This document shows positions 36,203 through 45,380 of a DNA stretch of 64,000 bases, piece by piece. A model generated the notes under the pieces. That model was not told where the DNA came from. It saw only the letters and a list, made by a program, of their open reading frames with translations, and made no database searches. The number at the start of each line of letters is the position of its first letter. Positions within the stretch are counted from its first letter, which is position 1. The translations under genes were made by a program, and so were the position numbers. This DNA comes from JBBIRG01 sp964410965 (lineage in GTDB: Bacteria; CLD3; SB21; JBBIRG01), in contig CAYPIY010000006.1 in assembly GCA_964410965.1 (NCBI GenBank), positions 263,744 through 327,743 of the forward strand, written 5' to 3'.

Positions 36203-36961
36203 ATGGATATTTTCCTCGATTCATCGACTGAAACAGTAACATTTAGTGAAACGGAAAAGGGTCAATTCGCCTCCGTACTGAAAACGATTGTTACTGAAGG
36301 TGCGGAGCATGGAATTAGTTTGGTCGCACTGAAGAATGCCAGGATCACACGCCCGCTGCTTTTCAAGCTTGCCAAAGATGGTAGCAGTGACGCGATGGCG
36401 GTACTGACCGAACTCAACCTGCGAGCGATTCTGGAGGAGGCGAAAAATCCAGATACCAATGAGGAAATCGCTACGGAAATGCTGGCTAAAGTTGTTGTCT
36501 GTAATGTCCCTTCGGTCCGCCGTCGCGCGATTCATATCCTTCTGAAAGTCAATTCTGAGAAACTGATGGAAGTTTTGGGCGATATTTCCTTACTGCCCAC
36601 GCTCCGGGCTGAAATCTATACCCGGATTCTTGAAGACGATGAGTTATCCCTGAAAATCATGCTCCGCATGCTGAGGCACCTTGCCACACCGCCGGAAATC
36701 AAGGATAAAGTCATGCAGAGAATCATGAGAATACGGAAAATGATTGAGGAGCATTCTTCCCAGATCATCGAATGGAATCACCGGATCGATGACCTTGAAA
36801 AGAGAAAGCGAGTTAAGTTTCACACTATCGAGCAGTATTATGAAGAAGTCAGGACATCAATCGATGAGTTCAAGACCATTCCAAATATTGTAATGGACTT
36901 GAAATTTGACGTAGAAATTGCCTTTGAAAACCTGAAATCAACGATTAAAACCTCAACTTAG
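36203..36961 (+). CDS. Helical repeat-like protein of unknown function in the chemosensory cluster
   Basis: 252 residues, almost entirely alpha-helical, with no signal peptide or membrane segment. The middle (about 60-165) resembles HEAT/ARM-type helical pairs (NPDTNEEIATEMLAKVV, PSVRRRAIHILLK). Residues 165-235 look like a coiled coil rich in Arg, Lys and Glu. I do not recognise a family. Its position directly after the kinase-like gene and 1 base before the DUF2752 gene suggests a scaffold or output adaptor for the chemosensory array. The upstream 40 bases are A/T-rich without a clear ribosome binding site. Confidence 0.6.
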   Translation: MDIFLDSSTETVTFSETEKGQFASVLKTIVTEGAEHGISLVALKNARITRPLLFKLAKDGSSDAMAVLTELNLRAILEEAKNPDTNEEIATEMLAKVVVCNVPSVRRRAIHILLKVNSEKLMEVLGDISLLPTLRAEIYTRILEDDELSLKIMLRMLRHLATPPEIKDKVMQRIMRIRKMIEEHSSQIIEWNHRIDDLEKRKRVKFHTIEQYYEEVRTSIDEFKTIPNIVMDLKFDVEIAFENLKSTIKTST

Positions 36962-36962
36962 T

Positions 36963-37427
36963 ATGAAACAGAAAACATCGGGGGGGGCACAAGAGTCTGT
37001 TTTTGACGGGACGAAGCACGTTTTCTCGGCTCTGCCATATCTCATTATTATCGTCGTTTTTTTTGCTGTTGTTTTAGTGGGCCTATCCCTGACACCATCA
37101 TCCTGCGGGATTGGTACCCACGAGGAACTTGGCCTTCCGCCATGCGGTTTTCTGATAATCACAGGTTATCCCTGTCCTTCCTGCGGATTAACAACAGCGT
37201 TTACGCTGATCCTGCACGGGCGTGTCACAGATGCTTTTCTGGTCCAGCCTTTCGGAGTGATGTTGTTTCTTGTGTTTTTCATCGCAGCGGGCCTGAGCGT
37301 CGCCGCACTTCTCCTGCGTTTGCCGTTCAGCGCAGTTTTAGATTCCCGGCATCTCGATCGGATCCAGATGATATTGCTGGTTAGCATGATACTGGCGTGG
37401 ATTTATAAAATTTATATCATGCGATAA
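36963..37427 (+). CDS. DUF2752 family membrane protein
   Basis: 154 residues with three hydrophobic segments (about 18-39, 85-110 and 130-150). The DUF2752 signature is present: C-G-F-x5-GYPCPSCGLTTAF near residues 60-80, followed by a hydrophobic helix and QPFG. DUF2752 proteins are small inner-membrane proteins of unknown function with a conserved CP-x-CG motif that might bind metal. The ATG is 1 base after the previous stop, so it is translationally coupled to the chemosensory run. It is probably the last gene of the operon. Confidence 0.85.
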   Translation: MKQKTSGGAQESVFDGTKHVFSALPYLIIIVVFFAVVLVGLSLTPSSCGIGTHEELGLPPCGFLIITGYPCPSCGLTTAFTLILHGRVTDAFLVQPFGVMLFLVFFIAAGLSVAALLLRLPFSAVLDSRHLDRIQMILLVSMILAWIYKIYIMR

Positions 37428-37506
37428 TTGAATTGATAATTGATAGTGATTTTTTCTTGTTTTTCATTCGTAATTAAATTACATTTTCCTAATTGTAAAC
37501 ATATCT

Positions 37507-37524
37507 GAATCTCATGTGAGATTC
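37507..37524. repeat. Perfect inverted repeat between the chemosensory run and the giant surface protein
   Basis: GAATCTCA and TGAGATTC flank TG: an 8-bp perfect palindrome 80 bases after the DUF2752 stop and 70 bases before the BNR gene. Only TTTC follows, so it is a poor terminator. It may be an operator for the downstream gene. Confidence 0.4.
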
Positions 37525-37594
37525 TTTCAGTTCTGATGTCAATTAGCTTTATTATATAGGTTGATTATTTTCATAATAATCCGGAGAGTAAATT

Positions 37595-40500
37595 ATGAAG
37601 CATAATATATTATTTTTGCTATGGCTAAGTGTTGTTTTATCGATATCTCACCTTCAGGCCCAGGAATGGATGAAAAACATTCCGGCAGGGAAAGAAAATA
37701 ATTTTTTTGAGATTCGAAAAGCGTTTGATAAATACTGGGCTCCATTCAACGTTGTAAACGGGTATTATATTGAAAACGGAATAAAGACGAAAGCCCATGG
37801 ATGGAAGATATTTAACCGCTGGGCCTATTACTGGGAATCCAGGATTAATCAAAGTACCGGTGAGTTTCCGAAAACCTCGACGGCGGATGAATACCGGAAA
37901 TATAAAGAACTGAATCCTTTTTCAGAGCACATGAGCAGCAACTGGACAAGCTTGGGTCCGGTATCATCAGACGGCGGATATGCGGGAATAGGCCGGCTGA
38001 ATTGCGTCAGTTTTCATCCAATAAATTCAAATACATTCTGGGTTGGAGCTGCTTCCGGGGGACTATGGAAAACAACAAATGGAGGAACTTCCTGGATAAC
38101 GTTAACAGATAATAATGTTGTTCTGGGCGTCAGCGATATCGGCGTGCCATCGGATTATTCAACATCAAACACGTTGTATGTTGCAACCGGCGATAAGGAC
38201 GGCGGAAGCGTGTGGAGTCTGGGCGGGGGACAATATCACGATAATGAAAGCATGGGAGTATTAAAGTCAACTGATGGTGGTTCTTCATGGTTTGAAACCG
38301 GTTTGGCATTTACGGTTGACCAGAAACGTACAGTATCTCGTATCATCATTCACCCGACAAATACAAATGTCTTATGGGCCGCAACTTCGGTGGGTATTTA
38401 TAAGTCAGTAAACAGCGGTACAAGCTGGACACTGCTGAATTCTGGAAATTTTATTGATATGGAAATCAAACCCGGAGACCCTAATACTTTATACGCCTCT
38501 ACTATGGATTACTACTCAACGCCGGTTATATATCGAACAACGAACGGCGGCACGAACTGGACAAACATTAAGACATTTGCAGCTTCTGACTGGCGTGTTG
38601 ACATGGCGGTTACCCCGGCTGACCCTAATTGTTTGTTTGTAATTGTTTGCAATACATCAAGCGGTTTGTCGGCTATCTGTAAATCTGCCAACAGTGGAAC
38701 ATCCTTTACAACGCGTTATACTGGCGCCGCAAACAAAGCATTGTTGGGTTCTTATAGTGATGGATATGGAAATAATACAGGGCAGGGGAGTTATGACCTG
38801 GCTATCGCTGTCTCACCGACAGATACAAGCATAATCTTCATTGGAGGCGTAAACACCCATAAATCAACAAACGGGGGGAGTTCGTGGTACTGCATTAATT
38901 GCTGGACATCCTACTATGTTTATAATAAAAACGGTGCACCGGAAGTACATGCCGATCAGCACATGCTGGCATATCAGCCCGGAACAAATATTCTGTTTGA
39001 AGCAAACGATGGAGGAATATACAAAACCACTAACGGTGGTAGCGGCTGGATCGATTTGACAAACGGTATAGTCAGCAGTCAGATTTACAGGATTTCCACG
39101 GGGCAAACCGGCAGTGATGAAATATTATGCGGTTTGCAGGATAACGGTTCAAAACTTAAATCGGGGAGTACCTGGAGCGATGTAACTGGCGGGGATGGAA
39201 TGGATTGTATAGTGGATTATACCGATATAAATGTCCAGTATGCGTCATACGTTTACGGCGAACTATATCGAACGACAAATCATTGGACTGGTTCTTATAC
39301 AATGACTCCCTCTTCCGCGGGAACGGGACATTGGTTAACGCCGATGACAATCGATCCCTCGAACAACCAAATTATTTACGCTGGATATGCTGATGTTTGG
39401 AAATCTACCAACAGAGGAACTGACTGGACAAAAATATCTGCAATCAATACATCCAGTAAACTCAGAGCTCTTGCCGTTGCCCCTTCTAACAACCAGTTTA
39501 TTTATGTTTCAGACCCCAACCAGATTTGGCGCACCACAAACGGGGGGGCCGGCTGGTCTGACATCACAGGATTATTACCCGTGAGCACTAACTCAATCAC
39601 GTGCATTGCCGTCAAACATAACAATCCGAATACCGTTTGGGTATCTTTAGGCGGATATAATAATCAGCGGGTTTATGAAACGACCAACGGGGGAAGTTCA
39701 TGGACAAACATTTCAAACGGTTTACCGAACCTTCCCGTCATGTGCATCATACAGAATAAGCAAAATTCGGCATCGACGGAACTTTATGCCGGGACTGACC
39801 GGGGCGTGTATATGCGGACAGGAACCGGCATTTGGCAGTCATACAATAACAATCTGCCAAAAGTAGTTATAACAGACCTCGACATTTATTATGATAATAC
39901 TATCCCTGCAAATTCAAAACTAAGAGCGGGAACCTATGGAAGGGGATTATGGCAAAGCCCTCTTCCGGCGGGTTCTTCAAATTCCCTAACCGTCACTTCA
40001 CCCAACGGAGGGGAGAGTTGGGCAGCCGCAAGTGCTCATACCATCACATGGACAAATACGGGTACGATTTTGAACGTCAAAATCGAATATTCGACGAATA
40101 GCGGTTCATCATGGATCAACATCATTTCAAACACTGTGAACGATGGTTCTTATTTATGGACGGTTCCGAATATCGCTACGACAACCGGCCGAATCAGAGT
40201 TTCTGACGCTTCAAATGCTTCTACAAATGACGTAAGCGACGGCAATTTTACCATCTCCGCTTCCGTATCCAATTTAGATTATACATGGTCGCAGTCGACC
40301 GGAGTATACAGCTCGATTACAGGCACGATTATCACGGAATTGGACGGAGCCGATGACGCGTACACCGAAATAAGTATTCCTTTTGGATTTACATATGCTG
40401 AAAATATTTATAATTCAGTTTATATTTCTACAAACGGATACATCGGTTTTGGTGCAGGAACCTCAGAGTATAATAATGAAAATCTTTTTACTGCCGATAT

Positions 40501-43069
40501 ACCTTTAAATGTCATCTCGCCTTGGTGGGATGATCTGAAAGACGACGGAACCGGAACAATCAGTTACACATCAACAGGAACCTTGCCGAACCGTGTTTTT
40601 ATCGTACAGTTTGCCGGCTATATTGACTATTACACCGGAGCCAGTATCCGGATGAATTTTCAGATAAAATTATATGAATCTTCAAATACCATCGAATTAT
40701 GTTACGGATCCAAGTCGGGCAGTCCGGGCGCTTCCGGAAGTTCCGCTTCAATTGGAATCAAGGGAAACACAGGAGGTTCCGGTGATTTTATCGACGGAAA
40801 AACAGGCTCCATGACAACAGGTAATAGCACCCTGACTTCTGCAGCAAATTTTCCTGCAAACGGTACGATTTACAGATTTATTCCGGCTTCATCCGGCACT
40901 GTTACCGTTACATCCCCGAACGGCGGTGAATATTGGCTGGCGGGAACGGCTCAAAGCATCGCATGGACAAGTACGGGGCTGATCTCAAACGTGAAAATCG
41001 AATATTCAACCAACAGTGGTTTCTCCTGGACCAGTATCATTTCCAGTACGGCGAATGACGGCCAGTATACCTGGACCCTTCCAAATATATCAACCATCGC
41101 CGCTCGTGTCCGGATATCTGACGTATCCAACACAACTCTGAACGATGCCAGCAACGCGGATTTCACCATTTGGAAACCTCTCGCGCCAACACACCTTATT
41201 GCCGGATCAGATTTCAAAAAATGCATCCCGCTTAACTGGCGCGATCCGAATGGAACATCTTTGTCCGACAATGAGCAAATAATGGGGCTGGAAATATTCC
41301 GTTCTGATAAAAACACACTGCAATCTTCCTCATTATCTGCAGAAGAATACAGAGTATACCGGAAAACGGGCTCGGGTGGGACGTACTCGCTGTCCGGCAC
41401 GACCAACAGAAAAGATTTTGTGGATACGAACCTGAGCGCTGGAGTCAATTATTTCTACAGGGTCACGGCAATGATAGACGGAGTGGAAAGCGATTATTCA
41501 GGGGAGGTATCTGCGATTTGCAGTGAATTGGGTTTGTTGATTAACGTGCCCTGTTCATCCGGTCAACCCTTGATCGACGGAGTCATCAACGGCCCGGAGT
41601 GGATTGACGCGGCCGAAATTAATATTACCAACACATCCGGGTATCTGAATGATCCGCCCGGACAAAATGCATCCGCTTTTATGGTACGTAACGGAAATTT
41701 ATTATATATCGCTATAAAGGATATGGCGGATCTTTCAAGACAGAATTATGACCAGATCGGAATCTATTTTGATAAGGACAATGATGACGTATGGGATGCC
41801 GGAGAAGGGAATCTTTGGATCATGAGCTATAATGGGGCAACAAAAATACAGTACCGGGAAATCACCGGAACTTATCCGGACAACCTGTTTTTTGCAGCCG
41901 CGGTTGATAATCCAACCGGAGTTACTGCAGCTGTGCAGTTGAACAACGGGCATATGGAATATGAGGTATGTATCAATCTTCAGACCAGCCCGCTCAAGCC
42001 TTTTTCCGGTTCGGCCGGCATGTATTTATATTCATTCGATGCTTCTTCAGCACGTTACAACGCTTACTGGCCTGACGGACACGTCTGGCCGGCTCCTCAA
42101 ACCTACGCGGATATCATTTTTGATAATCAGATCCCGGAACTGACTATAGGCGCGCTGGTTTCTGAAGCGGTGAATGTTTTCCGATTGGGCATAGGAGGGA
42201 ATGAATCGTTGGATTCTCTGTCGATTAACATAAATTCACAGCAACTGACCATGCAGAAAAGAGGCTCCCTGCATTTTGGCAATTTTCTGATTCAGACAAA
42301 CGGGACTTTAAATCTTCACGTGGAAGCATGGGATCTCTGTATGAACAAAACCACTATAGATACATCTTATACCGCGCTGCTGCTGTCAAAAAATACCTTG
42401 TTCGGAAAGTACCGATTCAAGCCGGGTTCCGCGGACGGCTATATTATTCTACGAAATAATCAGGATGACCTTGAGGCCGGACATCTTGTTCCGGTAGATT
42501 TAGAGCTGGATATTCTGGCCCTGAAAAATAAAGATAGCCGCCTGCAGGTAGAAATGAATTACGGCCGTGAAGTTATCGACAGGCTGAAAGAAAAGCATGC
42601 AGATGTTCATGAGGGACAAATCGGCTTCTATTTCCGTTCCGGCAGTCAATGGTTTTTTATGGGCGGTTATGGATCAAATGGAAAAGTGTCGGCAATTCTT
42701 GATCTCCGTCAGATTTGTAAATCCGGTAACGATATGCTGGTATTTCCGGTAATCGCGGTCTTCTATAATCCGGAACAAGTCGTTTTCCCATCGGAAACCG
42801 CACTTGAACAAAATTACCCGAATCCCTTCAATCCGAATACGATGATCCGGTATCAATTATCGGAAGACGGGGATGTTGAGCTTTCGATATATAACATTCT
42901 TGGGCAATGCGTGAGAACCCTGGTCCAAACCGGTCAGCAGGCCGGTTTTTACCAGGTATCCTGGGACGGTACGAATCAGTTCAATATTCCGGTCAGTTCC
43001 GGCGTGTATCTTTACAGACTCAAATCGGGGCCGATGATATTAGTTAAAAAAATGATCTACTTAAAATAG
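37595..43069 (+). CDS. Giant secreted BNR-repeat surface protein with type A sorting domain
   Basis: 1824 residues with a signal peptide (1-22, ending LQAQ). Residues about 110-790 carry many sortilin/BNR-type blades, recognised by S/T-NGG-x-SW or T-NGG-T-W Asp-box-like motifs (GGLWKTTNGGTSW, GIYKTTNGGSGW, QVWRTTNGG-like). Two Kre9-like beta domains start at about 798 and 1102 (LTVTSPNGGESW, VTVTSPNGGEYW), with a nidogen-like stretch between them (about 893-1090). A fibronectin-III-like domain (about 1197) and a CBM9-like domain (about 1314) follow. The last 85 residues are the sorting domain, with QNYPNPFNPNTMIRYQLSED and WDGTNQFNIPVSSGVYLYRL. It is probably a surface adhesin or glycan-interacting protein. 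Confidence 0.9.
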   Translation: MKHNILFLLWLSVVLSISHLQAQEWMKNIPAGKENNFFEIRKAFDKYWAPFNVVNGYYIENGIKTKAHGWKIFNRWAYYWESRINQSTGEFPKTSTADEYRKYKELNPFSEHMSSNWTSLGPVSSDGGYAGIGRLNCVSFHPINSNTFWVGAASGGLWKTTNGGTSWITLTDNNVVLGVSDIGVPSDYSTSNTLYVATGDKDGGSVWSLGGGQYHDNESMGVLKSTDGGSSWFETGLAFTVDQKRTVSRIIIHPTNTNVLWAATSVGIYKSVNSGTSWTLLNSGNFIDMEIKPGDPNTLYASTMDYYSTPVIYRTTNGGTNWTNIKTFAASDWRVDMAVTPADPNCLFVIVCNTSSGLSAICKSANSGTSFTTRYTGAANKALLGSYSDGYGNNTGQGSYDLAIAVSPTDTSIIFIGGVNTHKSTNGGSSWYCINCWTSYYVYNKNGAPEVHADQHMLAYQPGTNILFEANDGGIYKTTNGGSGWIDLTNGIVSSQIYRISTGQTGSDEILCGLQDNGSKLKSGSTWSDVTGGDGMDCIVDYTDINVQYASYVYGELYRTTNHWTGSYTMTPSSAGTGHWLTPMTIDPSNNQIIYAGYADVWKSTNRGTDWTKISAINTSSKLRALAVAPSNNQFIYVSDPNQIWRTTNGGAGWSDITGLLPVSTNSITCIAVKHNNPNTVWVSLGGYNNQRVYETTNGGSSWTNISNGLPNLPVMCIIQNKQNSASTELYAGTDRGVYMRTGTGIWQSYNNNLPKVVITDLDIYYDNTIPANSKLRAGTYGRGLWQSPLPAGSSNSLTVTSPNGGESWAAASAHTITWTNTGTILNVKIEYSTNSGSSWINIISNTVNDGSYLWTVPNIATTTGRIRVSDASNASTNDVSDGNFTISASVSNLDYTWSQSTGVYSSITGTIITELDGADDAYTEISIPFGFTYAENIYNSVYISTNGYIGFGAGTSEYNNENLFTADIPLNVISPWWDDLKDDGTGTISYTSTGTLPNRVFIVQFAGYIDYYTGASIRMNFQIKLYESSNTIELCYGSKSGSPGASGSSASIGIKGNTGGSGDFIDGKTGSMTTGNSTLTSAANFPANGTIYRFIPASSGTVTVTSPNGGEYWLAGTAQSIAWTSTGLISNVKIEYSTNSGFSWTSIISSTANDGQYTWTLPNISTIAARVRISDVSNTTLNDASNADFTIWKPLAPTHLIAGSDFKKCIPLNWRDPNGTSLSDNEQIMGLEIFRSDKNTLQSSSLSAEEYRVYRKTGSGGTYSLSGTTNRKDFVDTNLSAGVNYFYRVTAMIDGVESDYSGEVSAICSELGLLINVPCSSGQPLIDGVINGPEWIDAAEINITNTSGYLNDPPGQNASAFMVRNGNLLYIAIKDMADLSRQNYDQIGIYFDKDNDDVWDAGEGNLWIMSYNGATKIQYREITGTYPDNLFFAAAVDNPTGVTAAVQLNNGHMEYEVCINLQTSPLKPFSGSAGMYLYSFDASSARYNAYWPDGHVWPAPQTYADIIFDNQIPELTIGALVSEAVNVFRLGIGGNESLDSLSININSQQLTMQKRGSLHFGNFLIQTNGTLNLHVEAWDLCMNKTTIDTSYTALLLSKNTLFGKYRFKPGSADGYIILRNNQDDLEAGHLVPVDLELDILALKNKDSRLQVEMNYGREVIDRLKEKHADVHEGQIGFYFRSGSQWFFMGGYGSNGKVSAILDLRQICKSGNDMLVFPVIAVFYNPEQVVFPSETALEQNYPNPFNPNTMIRYQLSEDGDVELSIYNILGQCVRTLVQTGQQAGFYQVSWDGTNQFNIPVSSGVYLYRLKSGPMILVKKMIYLK

Positions 43070-43099
43070 TATCAAATGATATAAACCGGAGAAAAGAGG

Positions 43100-43660
43100 A
43101 TGAAACACATCACACACAAATTGCTAATAATCATTTTAGCATGCATTTTTTTTCAGGGCTGTGACAAGGATGAAAAAGCAAATCTGAATACGGCCTGGAA
43201 ATATTTTTCCGTCTCAAAATACACTAAAGCCCTGACAATATTCAAGAAATTTACGGTTAAAAAGGACAGTCTCGAAGCCTATGCTGGAGCCGGATGGTGT
43301 GAACTGCGCCTGAAAAACCTCTCTGGCGCCGGATTATATTTTTCGCGGTCTGGAAATAATCCGGATGGCATTGCCGGCTGGACATTTTTGCTCTGGGCGC
43401 AGGAAGATTTAAACGGAGCCATCAGTAAAGCAAACCTTGTCCTGACAGCGGAGCCTGAATATGTCTTTAGCCATGACCCAAGAATAACGTACCGTGATCT
43501 GATATGGATTCAGGCAGCCTCCTACCTGCAAATGGGTGAGTACGGGCAATGTTATAGTAAAATCCTTCTTCTCGATACAGGGTTTACGGCTAATCTTTCG
43601 GATCCGCTCATCGCGAATATATTGCTGGCGAAACTTCAGAGTTTAGGAAATATCGGATGA
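43100..43660 (+). CDS. Lipoprotein with TPR-like helices
   Basis: 186 residues. Signal peptide and lipobox IIILACIFFQGC with lipidated Cys at 21. The rest is helical with TPR-like features (NTAWKYFSVSKYTKALTIFKKF, AYAGAGWCELRLKNLSGAGLYFS). It probably sits at the outer membrane as a small scaffold. It follows the giant BNR gene by 30 bases and could help its assembly or export. No specific family is recognised. Confidence 0.75.
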   Translation: MKHITHKLLIIILACIFFQGCDKDEKANLNTAWKYFSVSKYTKALTIFKKFTVKKDSLEAYAGAGWCELRLKNLSGAGLYFSRSGNNPDGIAGWTFLLWAQEDLNGAISKANLVLTAEPEYVFSHDPRITYRDLIWIQAASYLQMGEYGQCYSKILLLDTGFTANLSDPLIANILLAKLQSLGNIG

Positions 43661-43679
43661 AAGGAAGAACCAATGGGAT

Positions 43680-44168
43680 TTATTTACCATCCATATCTTT
43701 TTGGGGTTTCGCGGGCAAGGGTTCGGTTCCGGTATCCAGCACGAATTTCCATTGTCCGTCTTGCTGTTTTTGCCAGACAGTCATGAAATATCCGAAGAAT
43801 TTCTTTTCTCCTTTTGCTGAATCCTGAATTACACGCTCATAGGGGCCGTAGGTATATCCCAGGTCGCAGGACTTGGATACATCCGCAAACATAGGATACC
43901 AGGACAATCTGGTTTTGCTGGGTTTGGAAAATAATTTTGACATGATGCTGTCGCGGCCCTTAACAGGATGAATCCTGAACATGACAGCGCTGTCTGCCAT
44001 AAAGGTTCGAAAGGCTTCCGAAGTGCCATGTTCTGCGGCATACTGACTGAATCTCGTTTCGGTTTGAATAAGTTCTGAAATGGCCGTTGTGCGTTCATTG
44101 TCTGTTTTGCAGGAAATGATTTGAAACAAAATGAAGCACTTTAAAAATACCCATATCCTGAATTTCAT
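43680..44168 (-). CDS. Lipoprotein with a DUF4440/SnoaL-like (NTF2-like) domain
   Basis: 162 residues. The N-terminus CFILFQIISC is a likely lipobox with Cys20. The rest fits the NTF2-like DUF4440 pattern: AAEHGTSEAFRTFMADSAVMF, GRDSIMSKL, LGYTYGPYE and YFMTVWQKQQDGQWKFVLDTGTEP. These small cone-shaped domains bind diverse ligands, and no catalytic role can be assigned. It is convergent with the preceding lipoprotein gene. CATGGAACCTCC at the start gives a GGAGG ribosome binding site on the minus strand. Confidence 0.8.
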   Translation of the reverse strand: MKFRIWVFLKCFILFQIISCKTDNERTTAISELIQTETRFSQYAAEHGTSEAFRTFMADSAVMFRIHPVKGRDSIMSKLFSKPSKTRLSWYPMFADVSKSCDLGYTYGPYERVIQDSAKGEKKFFGYFMTVWQKQQDGQWKFVLDTGTEPLPAKPQKDMDGK

Positions 44169-44356
44169 GGAACCTCCTTTTATATTAAAAGATAATTTAT
44201 GAATTTACCATATTGATATCAAGAAAAATTCATTTAGGGTTATTTGATCCTCCTGGTAATCAGAGATAAGCCTTGAAAAGTTGAAATATTTTTTAATTAT
44301 TTTCATTATAGAATATGAAAGATTTGAATTTATTAATTTTTTTGGAGAGCATGTAT

Positions 44357-44881
44357 ATGAAAGAACGCATCGGAATTTTGAATTTTAAAGGTAATCCGCT
44401 GACTTTGATCGGAGAAGCTGTAACGGTAGGACAAAAAGCGCCCGATTTCAGAATTCGGGGTGGCCTTGATGAAAAGTCGTTGATCACACTGGATTCGGGA
44501 AAAGGTAAAGTTCGAGTTTTCAACGTCGTTCCATCGCTCGATACGCCTGTTTGTGAAACACAAACGATCAAATTCAACGAAGAAGCTCTCAAATTGGGTG
44601 ATCATGTCGAAATCATGACAATAAGTATGGATCTCCCGACTGCACAGAACAGGTTCTGCACGATACAATTGAAAGGTGAATCGAAAGTTAAAATGGCATC
44701 CGATTACGCCGAAAAATCTTTTGGCATGAATTATGGCATATTAATCAAAGAATGGCAGATTCTTGGTCGAGGAATATTCATCGTTGATAAGGACAACATT
44801 ATTCGCCATGCCGAGTATGTGCCGAAAGTGGAAGACCTTCCTGACCTGAATAAGGCCATGGAAGTGCTGAAAACGCTGTAA
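44357..44881 (+). CDS. tpx: Thiol peroxidase Tpx
   Basis: 174 residues from the ATG at 44357, which has GGAG nine bases upstream. The frame is open to an ATG at 44315, but family similarity starts at MKERIGILNFKGNP. The peroxidatic Cys66 is in PSLDTPVCETQT and the resolving Cys101 in LPTAQNRFC, at the same spacing as E. coli Tpx Cys61/Cys95. It reduces lipid and hydrogen peroxides with thioredoxin. It belongs to the atypical 2-Cys peroxiredoxins. It stands alone between oppositely oriented genes. Confidence 0.96.
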   Translation: MKERIGILNFKGNPLTLIGEAVTVGQKAPDFRIRGGLDEKSLITLDSGKGKVRVFNVVPSLDTPVCETQTIKFNEEALKLGDHVEIMTISMDLPTAQNRFCTIQLKGESKVKMASDYAEKSFGMNYGILIKEWQILGRGIFIVDKDNIIRHAEYVPKVEDLPDLNKAMEVLKTL

Positions 44882-44977
44882 ATAATGCAAACCTCCGGGA
44901 TGAGAGCCCAACTTAAGCGATAAGTTTGTCAGATCGGAACTTAACCTTGTGTAGACATGGTTTTGAATATATTAATA

Positions 44978-45376
44978 TTATAAGGGTTCGAAAAATCTTT
45001 TAATGGTCAGTGGCAAAGCAGCTTTCGCTTCTGTTTCCCTCCGGTATTTCATATCCGCATGCCCAATTTTCTTATTATTTTTCGGGCTCTTGGTTCCGAA
45101 AGAAAGGTCGAAAAATTCCTTTATGCTGCCGACCGGGGGCTGAACCGGAGCTGGAATCCGCAGGTCAAATCCGATGGGTTCAAAAAATTCCGTGATCGTT
45201 AACACCGACTTATCAAAAAACGAAGTTGCGGCCTTGGAGGCTATTGTCTTATGTAGCTCCCGTTTTTGCCGGCGTACTAATCCGGTGAAATCATTCATGA
45301 GCCTGGATGCAAAGTGCGTCTCCGGAAAAACACTTTCCTGCTGATTATTTATGATCATGGGATTACTCCGTTTCAC
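44978..45376 (-). CDS. Small disordered-looking protein with four FF[D/E] motifs, end of the ParA/V4R operon
   Basis: 132 residues, no known family. Four FF[D/E] motifs stand out: F53-F54-D55, F64-F65-E66, F88-F89-D90 and F128-F129-E130. The last three are preceded by I-T-E, I-K-E and I-K-R, and the final one closes the protein (IKRFFEPL). The sequence between them is rich in Pro, Lys and Ser, with little hydrophobic core. The N-terminus is basic (MKRS). Its ATG is 4 bases after the stop of the second V4R gene. Repeated short motifs suggest a multivalent adaptor, perhaps linking ParA or the V4R proteins to a cargo. This role is inference. Confidence 0.7.
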   Translation of the reverse strand: MKRSNPMIINNQQESVFPETHFASRLMNDFTGLVRRQKRELHKTIASKAATSFFDKSVLTITEFFEPIGFDLRIPAPVQPPVGSIKEFFDLSFGTKSPKNNKKIGHADMKYRRETEAKAALPLTIKRFFEPL

Positions 45377-45380
45377 TTTT

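Noticed and set aside
44169..44356. SigR-type promoter upstream of tpx
   Set aside because: GGAAC occurs at 44169-44173, but no GTT follows after 18 bases, and the element is part of the lipoprotein gene's ribosome binding site on the other strand.
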